DNA of 64,000 bases from Ignavibacteriota bacterium (GTDB lineage Bacteria; Bacteroidota; Ignavibacteria; UBA10030; UBA6906). The notes below the pieces were generated by a model that saw nothing but the letters and a program-made list of their open reading frames with translations, was not told the origin of the DNA and ran no database searches. Positions 35,973 through 44,330 of the stretch are shown here, in pieces (the first letter of the stretch is position 1; every line of letters starts with the position of its first letter). The DNA is taken from positions 62,001-126,000 of the forward strand of contig JADJHP010000006.1 of assembly GCA_016707525.1 (NCBI GenBank). Direction: 5' to 3'. A program made the translations under genes and the position numbers.

Positions 35973-36093
35973 TGCGGTGAGGGGAGAAGAGAGAGTTGGA
36001 AAGCGCAGGGACGGGAGGGCACGGGCAGGCCCAGGCGGATACCTGCTCTCGTACTTGTGGCACTGTGACATATCATAGGGGAGTACGGGTACT

Positions 36094-38943
36094 ATGTCAA
36101 TTTCGAAACGCATCAGCCTGATCGTGGCCGCGGTACTGACCGTGGTCCTCCTTGCGATGTTCATCGTCCTCCGGATGACACAGGAGGCGAACATGATGGC
36201 CAAGGCACGAGACTCCGTCCATCAGTCCGGAGAGGTTCTGGTGCGGTCGATCACGTCCGCGATGGGCCAGGGCGTCACCGAGGTCAAGCCCCTTCTGGAC
36301 AAGATGGAAGGCGTCGAGGATCTCCGCGAACTGCGGGTCCTCCCCGCGGAAGTGATCAAACAGGGCGGGGAAGCCGCCATGGATTCGATCGAGCGCATGG
36401 TCATGCGCACCCAGAAGGGGTTCGTGCGCGAAGAGGATTTCAAGGGGGAGCCGATCATCCGCTCGGTCGAGCCGATGCTCTCGGACGAGGGGTGTGAGGC
36501 CTGCCACGATACCAAAGCGGGCACACCGCTGGCGACGATCAGCATGCGCATCTCGATGGCGAAGCACCATGCGGCCATCAGCAGCGAACGATGGCTCGTC
36601 GTGTTCACCGCGGTTCCCACCATCCTGCTCACGTTCTTTGTGGTCACGTTCATGGTGAAACGCCAGGTCGTGAAAGACCTGGCACTGGGTGTTGGGGACC
36701 TCAGACAGCTCGCCCTCGGGGATCTTTCGACGAACCGCGAAGTGACGCGGAAGGACGAGATCGGTCAGCTCAGCCAGTCGATCCAGGACCTGCAGGCCAG
36801 CCTTCGCGGCAAAACTGAATCGGCGAAGGCCATCGCCAAAGGAGATCTTTCGACAGAAGTACCCATCGCGTCTGACGCGGATGTCCTCGGCCAGGCACTC
36901 GGGGAGGCGTGTACCGCGCTCCGCGGGCTGGTCGCCGAAGCGGGAATGCTGTCCCATGCTGCGGTGGACGGCAAACTTGCCACGCGCGGCAACGCAGAGA
37001 AGTTCCAGGGTGGGTACCGCGAGATCGTGCAGGGAGTGAACGATACCCTGGATGCCGTCATCGGGCCGTTGAACGTTGCGGCGGAGTATGTGGACCGGAT
37101 CTCCAAGGGCGATATCCCGGCGAAGATCACCGATAGCTACAACGGCGATTTCAATGAGATAAAGAACAATCTGAATCAGGCGATCGAGGCGGTGAACGCA
37201 TTGGTGGCCGATGCCGATCTGCTATCGAAAGCAGCGGTGGAGGGTAAACTCGCGACCCGTGCGGACGCCACGAAACATGGCGGCGACTTCCGGAAGATCG
37301 TCCAGGGCGTGAATGATACGCTGGACGCAGTGATCGGGCCGCTGAATGTGGCGGCGGAATACGTGGACCGTATCTCCAAGGGCGACATCCCGGCGAAGAT
37401 CACGGACAATTACAACGGCGATTTCAATGAGATAAAGAGCAACCTGAACCAGGCGATCGACGCGGTCAATATCCTCGTCGCGGATGCCAACATGCTGTCG
37501 CAGGCAGCGGTGCTGGGAAAGCTCGCGACACGGGCGGACGCCTCAAAGCACCAGGGCGATTTCCGGAAGATCGTGCAGGGCGTCAACGACACGCTCGATG
37601 CCGTCATCGGGCCACTGAATGTTGCCGCGACGTATGTGGATCGCATCTCCAAGGGGGACATCCCGGCGGTGATCACGGAGAGCTACAACGGCGACTTCAA
37701 TGAGCTGAAGAACAATCTGAACCAGGCGATCGGGGCGGTGAACGCGCTCGTTGCCGATGCCCGGATGCTCGCGCAGGCCGCGGTGGACGGTCGGCTTGCC
37801 ACCCGGGCGGATGCATCCAAGCATCAGGGTGACTTCCGGAAGATCGTGCAGGGCGTGAACGATACCCTGGATGCGGTGATCCGTCCCGTGCAGGAAGGAT
37901 CGAGCACGCTGGCGGTGATGGCTACCGGCGACCTGACGGCCCGGATGCTGGGTGACTACCAGGGTGACCTGCGGCTCATCAAAGAAAGCATCAATAAGGT
38001 CGGCGGGTCGCTCGAGGAAGCCCTCCGTAAGGTGAGTGAGGCCGTCAGTGCGACGGCCAGCGCGTCGAGCCAGATCAGCTCCAGCACGGAGCAAATGGCG
38101 GCCGGGGCACAGGAACAGACCAGCCAGGCAGGAGAGGTGGCCACGGCGGTCGAGGAAATGACCAACACCATCCTGGAGAATTCCAAGAACGCAAGGATCG
38201 CGGCAGACACGGCGAAGCAGGCACGCGTCAGTGCCGAAGCGGGCGGCAAGGTCGTGGGTGAGACGGTGGAAGGGATGCGGCGCATCGCCGGTGTGGTGAA
38301 CAGAAGCGCCCAGACCGTCAAGGAGCTCGGCCGGTCGTCGGACCAGATCGGCGAGATCATCGGCGTCATCGACGATATAGCGGACCAGACGAATCTGCTG
38401 GCACTCAATGCAGCCATCGAGGCGGCGCGTGCCGGAGAACAGGGGCGTGGATTCGCTGTGGTGGCGGACGAGGTGAGGAAGCTTGCCGAGCGGACAACGA
38501 AAGCGACCAAGGAGATCGCCGGGATGATCAAGAAGATCCAGGCGGACACCATCGGTGCGGTCCAGTCGATGGAGGAGGGGACCAGCGAGGTGGAGCGCGG
38601 CATCCAGATGGCCGACAGGGCGGGTGTGAGCCTGAAGGAGATCGTCGGAGTGAGCCAGAAGGTGACGGATATGGTCACCCGGATCGCCGCCGCGAGCGAG
38701 CAGCAATCGAGCGCCAGCGAAGAGATCTCCAAGAATGTTGAAGCCATCAGCAAGGTGACAAGCGAGACGGCGCAGGGCACGCAGCAGATCGCCCACGCGG
38801 CGGAGGATCTGAACCGGTTGACGGACAACCTCCAGAACCTCATCGGTGGATTCAAGGTGGGAAGCGGGCATGGCGATGATCCGTCGCGCGGGCAACATTC
38901 GGGGGTCGCGGTTCGCGAGAATGGATCGTTGGTGGCAGGGTAG
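36094..38943 (+). CDS. MCP-E: haem-c-type sensor, poly-HAMP chemoreceptor
   Basis: Intact, 949 residues; GGGGAG lies 10 bp before ATG 36094. TM1 at 7-27 and TM2 at about 168-187 enclose a periplasmic domain containing DEGCEACHDTK; Cys134, Cys137 and His138 form a CxxCH c-type haem attachment motif. HAMP follows, then four 91-residue units at 36958, 37231, 37504 and 37777, and the MCP helices (tip DQTNLLALNAAIEAARAG). It ends HSGVAVRENGSLVAG. Haem-containing receptors are known to sense redox state, oxygen or NO, so redox or gas taxis is a reasonable inference. Two hairpins at 39023-39092 follow. Confidence 0.93.
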   Translation: MSISKRISLIVAAVLTVVLLAMFIVLRMTQEANMMAKARDSVHQSGEVLVRSITSAMGQGVTEVKPLLDKMEGVEDLRELRVLPAEVIKQGGEAAMDSIERMVMRTQKGFVREEDFKGEPIIRSVEPMLSDEGCEACHDTKAGTPLATISMRISMAKHHAAISSERWLVVFTAVPTILLTFFVVTFMVKRQVVKDLALGVGDLRQLALGDLSTNREVTRKDEIGQLSQSIQDLQASLRGKTESAKAIAKGDLSTEVPIASDADVLGQALGEACTALRGLVAEAGMLSHAAVDGKLATRGNAEKFQGGYREIVQGVNDTLDAVIGPLNVAAEYVDRISKGDIPAKITDSYNGDFNEIKNNLNQAIEAVNALVADADLLSKAAVEGKLATRADATKHGGDFRKIVQGVNDTLDAVIGPLNVAAEYVDRISKGDIPAKITDNYNGDFNEIKSNLNQAIDAVNILVADANMLSQAAVLGKLATRADASKHQGDFRKIVQGVNDTLDAVIGPLNVAATYVDRISKGDIPAVITESYNGDFNELKNNLNQAIGAVNALVADARMLAQAAVDGRLATRADASKHQGDFRKIVQGVNDTLDAVIRPVQEGSSTLAVMATGDLTARMLGDYQGDLRLIKESINKVGGSLEEALRKVSEAVSATASASSQISSSTEQMAAGAQEQTSQAGEVATAVEEMTNTILENSKNARIAADTAKQARVSAEAGGKVVGETVEGMRRIAGVVNRSAQTVKELGRSSDQIGEIIGVIDDIADQTNLLALNAAIEAARAGEQGRGFAVVADEVRKLAERTTKATKEIAGMIKKIQADTIGAVQSMEEGTSEVERGIQMADRAGVSLKEIVGVSQKVTDMVTRIAAASEQQSSASEEISKNVEAISKVTSETAQGTQQIAHAAEDLNRLTDNLQNLIGGFKVGSGHGDDPSRGQHSGVAVRENGSLVAG
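36958..37870 (+). repeat. poly-HAMP array, 273-bp units (model copy in MCP-E)
   Basis: Four units begin at 36958, 37231, 37504 and 37777, exactly 273 bp (91 codons) apart. The same arrays start at 19611 (MCP-A), 25624 (B), 30979 (C), 33988 (D) and 41545 (F). First units always read RGNAEKF or RGNATKF with GGYR; later ones read RADASKH-type with GDFRKI; the last joins a KPVQEGS or RPVQEGS linker. Nucleotide identity between units of different genes is high in patches. Confidence 0.9.
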
Positions 38944-39022
38944 GAAGACAGGGTGAGATGCAGGGTGCAGTGCACAGTGAGCGCAGAGCGTGGTGCGCGG
39001 TAGGTGGTGGTTGATGTGACGC

Positions 39023-39051
39023 GCCGCCCCTCCTTGGGTGGAAGGGGCGGC
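39023..39051 (+). terminator. hairpin after MCP-E
   Basis: GCCGCCCCT (39023-39031) pairs over 9 bp with AGGGGCGGC (39043-39051). No clear U-tract follows on the plus strand. Confidence 0.5.
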
Positions 39052-39059
39052 ACAAATGA

Positions 39060-39092
39060 ACGGCGCGTGTGAGATGGCCTCACACGCGCCGT
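39060..39092. terminator. 14-bp perfect stem, probable two-way terminator
   Basis: ACGGCGCGTGTGAG (39060-39073) pairs perfectly with 39079-39092 around a 5-nt loop. It sits between convergent genes. Neither side has a strong U-tract; the minus-strand exit side is the more T-rich. Confidence 0.6.
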
Positions 39093-39266
39093 GCTGTATT
39101 CCATCATGCCCCGGATCCCCGGAACAGGGGTTCATGCCCCGACAAGCGTCCCACACGTCCGACCCCATCCCTTGCATTCCCGGGCGGTGGTTCTGCCGGG
39201 AAGCACAGCGATGACAGCGATCAGCAGAAGGCGTCCGGCCAGGAGCATGAAGGTATCGAGACCGGC

Positions 39267-39600
39267 TTAGTGATCACGCTTCACTTTCTCTGCAGTCGGG
39301 GGTGTGGATCCCTGAGCGGGTCCATGTGCCGCGCGGGACGCGCCTGTGTGGGACTCCGCTACAGTTCCTTCGTGGAAGCTCACACCGCCGGTTGTGAGGC
39401 TGTAGGTGGCCCCGAGGATCCGGAGGTGGCCTTCTTCCACCATCGACTTCAGCAACGCACTCTGCGCGGTGACCTGTGCCACCTGATAGCGTACGTTCTC
39501 CTGGATGCAGACACTGTCGAGCTTCACGCCCTTCAGATGCATTCCCTTCACCTTCTGCACCGGCGGAGAGATGCGGTGAAGGATCTGCCCGATGTTCGGG
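39267..39600 (-). pseudogene. exported beta-carbonic anhydrase, 3' part after the frameshift
   Basis: On the minus strand this frame gives the missing C-terminal half of the carbonic anhydrase: NIGQILHRISPPVQKV, NVRYQVAQVTAQSALLKS, then GHLRILGATYSLTTGGVSFHEG, which is the standard last helix and strand of the family, and a short Ala/His-rich tail. It needs one more base in the G5 run (plus strand 39598-39602) to join the 5' part. No separate start signal is seen. Confidence 0.75.
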
Positions 39601-40189
39601 GGACGTCACCCCCCTTGATCGTAGCGTTCACTGCGCCGCATGCTTCATGTCCGAGGACGATAAGCAGGCCGGCATGCAGATGTTCAGCGGCATATTCGAT
39701 GCTGCCGAGCACCACGGAATCCACGACATTGCCGGCGTCACGCACCACGAACAGTTGGCCGAGTGATTCATCGAAGAGAAGCTCGGGTGGGACGCGCGAA
39801 TCGGAGCAGGTGAGAATGATCGCATAGGGGTGCTGCCCCGCGGTCAATGCCGGGCGCTCATGGACGAAATCTCTTGCGGCGGTCCTCCCCTCTACGAATC
39901 GGCGGTTGCCGTTGAGAAGTCGAGCGACCGGATCCTTGCTCGCCGCGGGTTCTGCGGCACCATTCGCTGTGGATGCCGCCCCCCCTGCGCTGAACCCAGG
40001 AGTTCCCGCACCGTCCGGGCGCGACTCGTTTGCGGGGGTCTTGTGAGCCCGTTCTTCGTCCGCGAGCATCTTCGTCAGGCGTCCTTCCATGCGCTGGACG
40101 ATCTCCATCACTTTCCGGTAGTCCTGCGTGAATGCCACAGTGTGCACTGCGGCGACAGCGAGGAGTACTGCAAGTCCGAGGCGATACAT
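39548..40189 (-). CDS. exported beta-carbonic anhydrase, 5' part of a frameshifted gene
   Basis: Minus-strand gene; ATG at 40189 (or GTG 40192) follows GGGAGGA. A signal peptide (LAVLLAVAAVHTVAF) is followed by the mature start QDYRKVMEIVQRMEGRL, an Ala/Gly-rich linker to about 85, and the beta-carbonic anhydrase core: Cys128-Ser-Asp130-Ser-Arg132 and His181-x2-Cys184 (GHEACGAV), the full zinc-ligand and Asp/Arg set. It should interconvert CO2 and bicarbonate in the periplasm or at the outer membrane. From KGGDVP the frame goes wrong (RTSGRSFTASLRRCRR); the neighbouring frame supplies the correct end. It is the only complement-strand gene in the window, set between MCP-E and MCP-F. Confidence 0.82.
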   Translation of the reverse strand: MYRLGLAVLLAVAAVHTVAFTQDYRKVMEIVQRMEGRLTKMLADEERAHKTPANESRPDGAGTPGFSAGGAASTANGAAEPAASKDPVARLLNGNRRFVEGRTAARDFVHERPALTAGQHPYAIILTCSDSRVPPELLFDESLGQLFVVRDAGNVVDSVVLGSIEYAAEHLHAGLLIVLGHEACGAVNATIKGGDVPRTSGRSFTASLRRCRR

Positions 40190-40623
40190 CACGGTGTGTC
40201 CTCCCAATTGTGCGCCCCCCCCGTCCCCGGCCTCATATCTGAGGAGGCCGCTGACCGGTGAGCCGGTATTCTGGAGCGACTCATAGGTCAAGTTGCATGC
40301 CAACTGTGGAACAGGTGTGGAATCATTGAAAACTCGAATGCGTAGTGAATTCAAACAGATCCGGGATGACATGGGAGCCGGCAGGTAACAGGGGAGGGCA
40401 TGTGGCCATATTTGATCACCGAGTCTTCCGGGGCCGTTCCACCCCCGAGATGTCCGTGCTTGGGTGATGCTGCTAAATCCTTGGTGTGCTGCACAATATG
40501 GTTGTTCCTCCGAAAGGTGGCGTCAGCGGATTTTTGGTACACTGCTTGCGCACGTTTTCTGTGCGAAAGAGCGTCGTCCCACGTTGGGGGGATGAACCAA
40601 CACGTAATATTGGAGGATTCGAT
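40190..40623. other. 434-bp divergent promoter region (carbonic anhydrase / MCP-F)
   Basis: No convincing gene. It contains the ribosome-binding site of the minus-strand carbonic anhydrase at its left end and, to the right, a sigma54-type site (40535-40550) and GGAGG at 40612-40616 for MCP-F. No clear -35/-10 pair was found for the carbonic anhydrase. Confidence 0.6.
40535..40550 (+). promoter_or_regulatory. candidate sigma54 (-24/-12) promoter of MCP-F
   Basis: TGGTACACTGCTTGCG has GG and GC at the exact sigma54 distance, and an upstream T-run (TTTTT). The start would be near 40561, about 60 bp before ATG 40624. It shares TGGTACAC with 18590 and TGGTACA with 21977. Confidence 0.55.
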
Positions 40624-43530
40624 ATGGCACGGGTCAAGAATTGGCCGTTAAAGATCAAACTGCTGGCGGCATTCTCGGTCCTGGCCGCCGTGACCCTGGC
40701 GGTCGGCTATGTAGGGATAACTACATCTCAGCAGATCGTTAAAGCTGATATGGAAATGTACGAAGACAAGACCGTCCCGCTGACACACGTATCGAACGCG
40801 CGTGAGGCGTTCCACAAGACCCGTCACCAATTATTGGTCCTTGTTCTCGCGAAGACACCGGGGGACCGTCAGGCCCCCCTGGATGCGATCGCCCGGAACG
40901 TCGCGGTCTATGAAGCGGCGATGGCAGAATTCGGGAAATCGATGGACTCCGAAACGGGACAGAAACTCTTCAACGCGTACAAGGAAGAGTATGGGGTCTA
41001 TGCGCCCTTGCGGGAGCTTTTCATCGAGCTTGTGAAGTCGGGCAAGTCGGATGAGGCCTTCGCTCTCATGAAGCGGGAAGGCAACGCGGCCGTCAAGAAA
41101 CTCGATGAACGGCTTATCTCCTTCCAGGCCCGCAAGGCGGAAGGCGCGCTGGAGCTCCATGAGGAGACAGAAGCTCTTGCGGCACGGGCTGACACCATCA
41201 TGCTGGTATCGATCGTGGTGGCAGTTCTCCTTTCGGTGGGCCTGGGGATAGCTCTGACGCGCGCGATCGCGCGCCCGGTGAACCAGGTGATCGAGGCGTC
41301 AAACGCCGTGGTCCGTGCGAACCGTGAACTCACCGATGCCGCTACCCGGATCGCTGCAGGTGATACGGATGTGCACCTCGGTGAGAGTGCATCACGGATC
41401 GGATTGGCGCGTGAGGATGAGATCGGCAAGTTGGGAGCCGTGGTCGATGACCTGGTCGATTCCCAGCAGGCACTCCGGACATCGTTCACAGGAATCGCGG
41501 GCACCCTCTCCGAGCTCGTCACGGAGGCCAACACGCTGTCGAAAGCTGCGGTGGATGGCAAGCTGGCCACACGGGGGAATGCCACGAAGTTCCAGGGCGG
41601 GTACCGTGACATCGTCCAGGGAGTGAACGACACACTGGATGCGGTGATCGGACCGCTCAACGTTGCGGCCGAATATGTGGACCGGATCTCCAAGGGCGAT
41701 ATCCCGTCGAAGATCACCGACAGCTACAACGGTGACTTCAACGAGATCAAGAACAATCTGAATCAGGCGATCGGGGCTGTCACCGCGCTCGTGGCGGATG
41801 CAAACATGCTGTCCAGGGCGGCGGTCGAAGGAAAGCTTGCGACCCGTGCCGATGCATCAAAGCATCAAGGGGATTTCCGCAAGATCGTGCAGGGTGTCAA
41901 TGAGACGCTGGACGCGGTGATCGGGCCTCTGAACGTGGCCGCAGAGTATGTGGACCGGATCTCCAAGGGCGATATCCCTGCGAAGATCTCGGACAGCTAC
42001 AATGGCGACTTCAATGAGATCAAGAACAATCTGAACCAGGCGATCGATGCGGTCACCACGCTGGTCACCGACGCGAAGATGTTGTCGCAGGCGGCTGTGG
42101 AAGGGAAGCTCGCCACGCGCGCCGAGGCCTCGAAGCACCAGGGCGATTTCCGGAAGATCGTGGAAGGTGTGAACAGCACCCTCGATGCGGTCATCGGTCC
42201 TCTCAATGTGGCCGCCGAATACGTGGACAGGATCTCGAAGGGGGACATCCCGGCGAAGATCTCCGACAGCTACAACGGTGATTTCAACGAGATCAAAAAC
42301 AACCTGAACCGGGCGATCGATGCGGTGAACGCGCTCGTGGCGGATGCCAGAATGCTCGCGGAAGCGGCGATGGAAGGACGGTTGAAGACCCGTGCCGATG
42401 CCGCAAAGCACGAAGGCGATTTCCGCAAGATCGTCCAGGGGGTGAACGACACACTGGATGCGGTGATCAAGCCGGTCCAGGAGGGTTCCAGCACGCTGGC
42501 CGTGATGGCCACGGGCGATCTGACCGTGCGCATGGCGGGAGACTACCGTGGCGACCTCCAGCTCATCAAAGAGAGCATCAACAAGGTCGGCAGTTCGCTT
42601 GCCGATGCTCTCCGCAAGGTGAGTGAGGCCGTGAGTGCCACGGCAACCGCATCGACCCAGATCAGCTCGAGCACGGAAGAGATGGCCGCCGGGGCACACG
42701 AGCAGACCAGTCAGGCGGGCGAGGTTGCCAGCGCGGTCGAAGAGATGACCAAGACGATCATGGAGAACTCCAAGAACGCGAGTGTCGCGGCCGACACGGC
42801 GAAGCAGGCGCGGGTGAGCGCCGAGCAGGGTGGTCAGGTCGTCGGTGAGACCGTGGACGGCATGCGCCGCATCGCCCAGGTGGTGAACAAGAGCGCACAA
42901 ACCGTGAAGGAGCTCGGCCGTTCGTCGGATCAGATCGGAGAGATCATCGGGGTCATCGATGACATCGCCGACCAGACGAACCTGCTGGCCCTGAATGCTG
43001 CTATCGAAGCCGCGCGTGCCGGGGAACAGGGACGGGGCTTTGCTGTGGTAGCGGACGAGGTGCGGAAGCTCGCCGAACGGACGACAAAGGCGACGAAGGA
43101 GATCGCCGGCATGATCAAGAAGATCCAGTCGGACACCACCGGAGCGGTGACGTCGATGGAAGAAGGAACGAACGAAGTGGAACGCGGCATCGAGTTGGCG
43201 GACAAGGCGGGAGCCAGTTTGAAGGAGATCGTCGGGGTGAGCCAGAAGGTGACGGACATGGTGACCCAGATCGCCGCGGCCAGCGAAGAGCAGTCGAGCG
43301 CAAGCGAAGAGATCTCCAAGAACGTCGAATCCATTTCGAAGGTGACGGGCGAAACGGCGCAGGGCACCCAGCAGATCGCCCGTGCGGCGGAAGGGTTGAA
43401 CCAGTTGACCAACACCCTGCAGGAACTCATCGGCCAGTTCCGGGTGACCCGTGCAGGCGATCACGGGGGGCGGGAGGCGATCCGCTCCGATGTATCGGTC
43501 AAGGAAGATGGCGCCCTTGTGGCCCGGTAA
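40624..43530 (+). CDS. MCP-F: 4HB / poly-HAMP chemoreceptor
   Basis: ATG 40624 has GGAGG with a 7-bp spacer; the longer frame from 40486 is ignored. The 968 residues comprise TM1 at about 10-33, a four-helix-bundle sensor with a long helical periplasmic part to about 190, TM2 at about 195-215 (VSIVVAVLLSVGLGIAL), HAMP, four 91-residue units at 41545, 41818, 42091 and 42364, and the MCP domain (tip DQTNLLALNAAIEAARAG). It ends RSDVSVKEDGALVAR, a variant of the shared C-terminal peptide. Four-helix-bundle sensors bind amino acids or binding proteins in model receptors; the ligand here is unknown. A CheW gene follows after 46 bp. Confidence 0.93.
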   Translation: MARVKNWPLKIKLLAAFSVLAAVTLAVGYVGITTSQQIVKADMEMYEDKTVPLTHVSNAREAFHKTRHQLLVLVLAKTPGDRQAPLDAIARNVAVYEAAMAEFGKSMDSETGQKLFNAYKEEYGVYAPLRELFIELVKSGKSDEAFALMKREGNAAVKKLDERLISFQARKAEGALELHEETEALAARADTIMLVSIVVAVLLSVGLGIALTRAIARPVNQVIEASNAVVRANRELTDAATRIAAGDTDVHLGESASRIGLAREDEIGKLGAVVDDLVDSQQALRTSFTGIAGTLSELVTEANTLSKAAVDGKLATRGNATKFQGGYRDIVQGVNDTLDAVIGPLNVAAEYVDRISKGDIPSKITDSYNGDFNEIKNNLNQAIGAVTALVADANMLSRAAVEGKLATRADASKHQGDFRKIVQGVNETLDAVIGPLNVAAEYVDRISKGDIPAKISDSYNGDFNEIKNNLNQAIDAVTTLVTDAKMLSQAAVEGKLATRAEASKHQGDFRKIVEGVNSTLDAVIGPLNVAAEYVDRISKGDIPAKISDSYNGDFNEIKNNLNRAIDAVNALVADARMLAEAAMEGRLKTRADAAKHEGDFRKIVQGVNDTLDAVIKPVQEGSSTLAVMATGDLTVRMAGDYRGDLQLIKESINKVGSSLADALRKVSEAVSATATASTQISSSTEEMAAGAHEQTSQAGEVASAVEEMTKTIMENSKNASVAADTAKQARVSAEQGGQVVGETVDGMRRIAQVVNKSAQTVKELGRSSDQIGEIIGVIDDIADQTNLLALNAAIEAARAGEQGRGFAVVADEVRKLAERTTKATKEIAGMIKKIQSDTTGAVTSMEEGTNEVERGIELADKAGASLKEIVGVSQKVTDMVTQIAAASEEQSSASEEISKNVESISKVTGETAQGTQQIARAAEGLNQLTNTLQELIGQFRVTRAGDHGGREAIRSDVSVKEDGALVAR

Positions 43531-43576
43531 TGATGAGCGATCATAGAGATGACAGCATGACCATCAAGGAGGTCGT

Positions 43577-44068
43577 ATGGCAGACGTAGCATCGGTACAT
43601 CAGGCGAGTGAGACACGGCATGGCAGCGGAGAGGAATTGCTGCAGCTTGTCAGCTTCAATATCGGTGAAGAGGAATTCGGCGTTGATATCCTTCAGGTCC
43701 AGGAGATCAACCGGATGCTCGAAGTGACGCGCGTTCCGAATGCCCCCGAGCACGTGGACGGTGTGATCAACCTGCGTGGTAAGGTGATCCCGATCATCGA
43801 CCTCCGCCGCCGGTTCGGCATGGAGCGCAAGGAGCATGACAAGCATACGCGGATCGTCGTCGTCGAGCTGTGTGGCAAGGTGGTGGGTTTCGTCGTCGAT
43901 GCGGTGCGTGAGGTCCTGCGCATCCCGCGCAGCGTCACCGAACCTCCCCCGTCCATCGCCGGCAGCGTGAACGAGGAATACATCACCGGCGTGGGCAAGC
44001 TCGAAGACCGGCTGTTGATCCTGCTTGACCTCGAGAAGGTGCTCGGAGCGGAAGGCAAGGCGGCCTGA
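43577..44068 (+). CDS. cheW: CheW coupling protein, copy 2
   Basis: A 163-residue CheW. The core is nearly the same as copy 1 at 27915 (GVDILQVQEINRMLEV, GVINLRGKVIPIIDLRRRF, VREVLRIPRSVTEPPPSI); the polar N-terminal extension (about 20 residues) and scattered surface positions differ. ATG 43577 follows AAGGAGG. It lies 46 bp after MCP-F and should link that receptor, and perhaps MCP-G and MCP-H, to CheA. Near-identity of the two CheW copies suggests both serve one array, with local copies kept for expression with their own receptors. Confidence 0.95.
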   Translation: MADVASVHQASETRHGSGEELLQLVSFNIGEEEFGVDILQVQEINRMLEVTRVPNAPEHVDGVINLRGKVIPIIDLRRRFGMERKEHDKHTRIVVVELCGKVVGFVVDAVREVLRIPRSVTEPPPSIAGSVNEEYITGVGKLEDRLLILLDLEKVLGAEGKAA

Positions 44069-44233
44069 CCAGAGGCTCCATGCACAGGTGAAGGGGATGT
44101 GCCGGGTGACGGCTGTGTCCCCGCCATCTGGTCCGTGGATCTTCCGGCCGGGAGGTCTCGCCCCGGGCGATGATCTCCGTCGTGGCTCAGATCGTTGCCG
44201 GTTCGAGTCTGCAGTCGGGGCAATGGGTCGGTC

Positions 44234-44258
44234 GGCGCCCACCCACGCGGTGGGCGCC
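44234..44258. repeat. perfect 10-bp hairpin between CheW copy 2 and MCP-G
   Basis: GGCGCCCACC (44234-44243) pairs with GGTGGGCGCC (44249-44258) around CACGC. No U-tract follows; it may end the CheW transcript or lie in the leader of MCP-G. Confidence 0.5.
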
Positions 44259-44330
44259 GGTCGGATGGTGCCCCACGGGAGAATGGATCTCCGTTGATGG
44301 GGTCATGAAAACAACGCAAGGGACGTTACG

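Larger units (their letters stand above)
38944..39266. other. 323-bp convergent intergenic region
   Basis: Lies between the ends of MCP-E (+) and the carbonic anhydrase gene (-). It holds two GC-rich hairpins (39023-39051, 39060-39092) and nothing that looks coding; the plus-strand open frame from 39069 runs antisense through the carbonic anhydrase. Confidence 0.7.

Noticed and set aside
36958..37870. regular repeats that might suggest a CRISPR array
   Set aside because: The 273-bp units are contiguous, in frame and encode HAMP-like helices; there are no spacers and no cas genes.
39069..40261. plus-strand open frames across the carbonic anhydrase region
   Set aside because: They are antisense to a minus-strand gene with signal peptide and full zinc-site motifs; no similarity to any protein family is visible in them.
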